The notes beneath the pieces were generated by a model, which was given only the letters and a program-made list of their open reading frames with translations, searched no databases and was not told the origin of the DNA. The position numbers and the translations under genes were made by a program. Positions 60,849-64,000 of a DNA stretch of 64,000 nucleotides are shown here, in pieces; the first letter of the stretch is position 1, and every line of letters begins with the position of its first letter. This DNA is from Flaccisagitta enflata (Eukaryota > Chaetognatha > Sagittoidea > Aphragmophora). The DNA lies in NCBI GenBank assembly GCA_965153355.1, contig OZ231126.1:32674001-32738000 (forward strand), given 5' to 3'.

Positions 60849-63357
60849 GAGAGAAGGGTGAGTAATTACACCTCACAATCATTATTTGGACACCCAAAAA
60901 AGGCTTTCAGGGTCACCAATTTTTTTCGTGAGCATCACTGCAAAAGTGTCCCTAAAGGAATTTCAGCCCATGGTTCATAGGTGCCTGCCACATTTTGGCA
61001 ATATCTCAGGCTCAAAGACAATTTTTTGGGTATTTTTTTAGCATTTTTTGATTTTCGAAGGCAATTTTGGGTACTTAGTGCTCCGATTTTGATGAAATTT
61101 AACATGGAGGTAATTCATGATATGAAGTATCCCAGGTAAAAATTTTGTCAAAATCGGTCAACTTTTAGGGGGGTAACGGCTTTTTTTTTTTTTTTTTTTC
61201 GCGAACTAGTTTTTCAAAATTAAGGTACCATAAAATTTTCAAAACTTTAATTTGTTTACAAAAACCTTCAGTAGGATCTTACACATGTGCATTTGAAATT
61301 TCAGGCCATTTTTCAACTTTTTTTTAAGTTACAGGTTGAAAAAGAGGCCTAAAATTGGCAATTTTCCTTTTGGTTTTACGGTCTTCAATAAATTGTTATT
61401 TGACACCCAAAAAAGGCTCTCAGGGTCACCAAATTTTTTTGGGCATCACCAAGAGTCCTCTAAGGAATTTCAGCCCATGGTTCATAGGTGCCTGCCATAT
61501 CATGGCAATGTCTCAGGCCCAAAGACGATTTTTGTTTTTTTTTTCCAGAATTTTGGATTTTCGAAGGCAATATTGGGTACTTTAAGTGCTCTGATTTTGA
61601 TGGTACTTTACATGGAGGTAGTCCATAATGTGAAATACCTCCTGGCATGCAAAAATTTTGTCTTGAATCGTGTCAACTTTTAGGGGTAATAGCTTTTTTT
61701 CTTTTTTAAAAATCGCGAATAGCTGATTTTTCAAAATTAAGGCACCATAAAATTTTCAAAAACTTTTATTTGTTTACAAAAAGCTTCAGTAGTCTTATAC
61801 ATGTGCATTTGAAATTAGGCCATTTTTCACTATTTTTTAGGTTACAGGTTGAAAAGAGGCCTAAAATTGGCCATTTTCGCGATTTTTGGTTTTACGGTCT
61901 TCAATAAATTGTTATTTTACACCCAAAAAAGGCTCTCAGGGTCACCAAATTTTTTTTGGGCATCACCAAGAGTCCCCTAAAGGAATTTCAGCCCATGGTT
62001 CAGAGGTGCCTGCCATATCATGGCAATGTCTCAGGCCCAAAGACGATTTTTGGGTTTTTTTTTCCCAGAATTTTGGATTTTCGAAGGCAATATTGGGTAC
62101 TTCAAGTGCTCCGATTTTGATGAAATTTTACATGGAGGTAGTCAATAATGTGAAATACCTCCAGTAAAAATTTTGTCAAAATCGGTCAACTTTTAGGGGG
62201 GTAACAAAATTTTTTTTTGTTTAAAAAATCGCGAAATAGCCGTTTTTTCAAAATTAAGGTACCATAAAATTTTCAAAAACTTTAATTTGTTTACAAAAAA
62301 GCTTCAGTAGGGTCTTATACATGTGCATTTGAAATTTCAGGGCCATTTTTCAACTTTTTTTTAGGTTACAGGTTGAAAAGAGGCCTAAAATTGGCCATTT
62401 TCGCGATTTTTGGTTTTACGGTCTTCATTAAATTGTTATTTGACACCCAAAAAAGGCTCTCAGGGCCACCAAATTTTTTTTGGGCATCACCAAGAGTCCC
62501 CTAAAGGAATTTCAGCCCATGGTTCATAGGTGCCTGCCATATCATGGAAATGTCTCAGGCTCAAAACGATTTTTGGTTTTTTTTTCCAGAATTTTGGATT
62601 TTCGAAGGCAATTTTTGGTACTCATGCCTGATTTTTATGAAATTTACATGGAGGTAGTCCATAATGTGAAATACCTCCAGTAAAAATTTTGTCTAAATCG
62701 GTCAACTTTTAGGGGGGTAACGAAATTTTTTTTTATTTAGAAAATCTAAAAAGCAGTTTTTTCAATTTTAGGTACCTTTTAAAATTTTCACAGCTCCTTT
62801 TTACATAGCTCAATTAGGGTCTACATGGCAGTAAAATTGGCTCTACTCCAAGTTTAAGATGGTTTTAGAAAACGCCAAAACGTATTTTGGGCACTTTTTT
62901 TTGAGACATTCGAACACGCACCTGATATTGGGTCAAGCAAGCCTGGATTAGTGTTCCCCAAGGTATTACGCACATTTCAAGACCCAACTTCATAGGGGTC
63001 CCCGGATTCGCCCTTTTTATGAAGCTCTACAGAGACTTATTCCTCAGACGGTCATTTTTTTATACAAAGCGTAACAGTATTTTAAAGGATAATAATATTT
63101 CTGAGACATTAAATTTTTTTTTATTTATTGCATCAGATTCTCGCTTTTTTCACAGTTCATGAAAGTCTCAGTATAGCATCACATACAGTATTCTAAGAAT
63201 AATTAAGACTTTTTGATTTTTTTTTGTTTCTAGGTAATGAAAAAAAAAGGTCCCTGTATTGTTTGCATGTGCCCAAAATTTACGGTTAACGGTGATTAAT
63301 GGGTAATCTTAACTTGGGGTCGATGATTAATACTATCATTAGCTGTTAGCATTGATA

Positions 63358-63466
<109 letters not shown>

Positions 63467-63791
63467 CACACAGACAGACAGACAGAGTGGCAGACAGAGG
63501 AGGAGAGAGACACAACGTCACCATACATACTACATAGACATAGACAAAGACAGTTTTGGGTGCCCAGAGCCGCGACCGGTGCAGAAGCGTCATATACAAC
63601 TTGGGGAACACCAATTACCTGCTGGCAATTTTTTTTGAAGGCAAAAAATTGCCTATTCCTTGTTTTTATCCAACCTCCATTTCGGCAGGATGTTGATTGA
63701 ATTTTTCATGCATATTAGAGGATGTCAGTCATCGAGGAATTCTACTTACCTTATTGTGATCAGGAAATCTTTAAAAAATGCATAGATTTTA

Positions 63792-63880
63792 AGTTGCGGA
63801 CTTGCAACTCAACAGGAGGTTTTGTCTGTACATTGGTCTGTCCATCCGTCAGTCCGTAAGTCCATTGGTTTGTCTGTTAT
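63792..63880 (+). repeat. hairpin module
   Basis: AAGTTGCGGACTTGCAACT (stem AGTTGC/GCAACT), spacer CAACAGGAGGTTTTGTC, then TGTACATTGGTCTGTCCATCCGTC. Confidence 0.7.
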
Positions 63881-63913
63881 GCTTATATTGAAAAATGCGC
63901 ACTCGAAAACAAA

Positions 63914-63916
<3 letters not shown>

Positions 63917-63979
<63 letters not shown>

Positions 63980-63980
63980 T
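63917..63980. repeat. (GT)n microsatellite with GC interruptions
   Basis: GT array with three GTGC variants. Confidence 0.96.
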
Positions 63981-64000
63981 TTAGGAATGGGTAGAAACTC

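Overview
The window is nuclear DNA of an invertebrate animal. Exons are separated by large introns with GT-AG borders, and the DNA is packed with microsatellites and with many small inverted-repeat transposons. It also holds a decayed APE-type LINE and no bacterial gene organisation. I cannot name the species. A classical type III (neural-type) cadherin points to a non-chordate bilaterian.

The only host gene I can support is on the + strand: the 5' part of a neural-cadherin (CadN-like) gene. Eight coding exons (4844-6446, 10111-10316, 10760-11388, 13040-13216, 32200-32309, 33219-33526, 35379-36434, 40923-41082) join with matching phases into one reading frame of about 1,416 codons. In order they encode a low-complexity leader, a signal peptide, two cadherin repeats, a basic furin-like site (RSRR) and the start of the next cadherin repeat. 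The frame runs on past 41082; no later exon was recognised before 64000. Exons 1, 3, 6 and 7 carry unusual homopeptide inserts (Ser, Thr, Gln, Asn, Asp), including 32 uninterrupted AAC (Asn) codons inside a cadherin repeat.

Intron 4 (19 kb) holds a minus-strand LINE: ORF1 with coiled coil and SGNH-esterase-like part, APE endonuclease, reverse transcriptase and a C-terminal Cys/His cluster. Part of it is tandemly duplicated, and the copies are broken by frameshifts, insertions and a 1.5 kb deletion. The LINE has been hit by fold-back elements whose arms start GGGCAGCGGCCCC and enclose 20-bp minisatellites. After it come a 974-bp tandem satellite and several TA-flanked MITEs. Introns 5-7 hold more microsatellites and a hAT-like element. 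The last 23 kb (41083-64000) has no recognisable host exon. It carries further MITEs, minisatellites, a TTAGGG-like minisatellite set in an inverted repeat, and a 5.6-kb fold-back element (57450-63051) whose arms are tandem ~0.5-kb repeats around a small CXC-domain ORF.

The most unusual signal is a dispersed family of at least twelve short modules. Each is an ~18-nt hairpin whose stem sequence changes between copies while staying complementary, followed by a spacer ending in TTTGTC or TATGTC and a GTCC/GTCG/GTTG tract. The same hairpin-then-GTCC layout recurs inside the GGGCAG fold-back elements.
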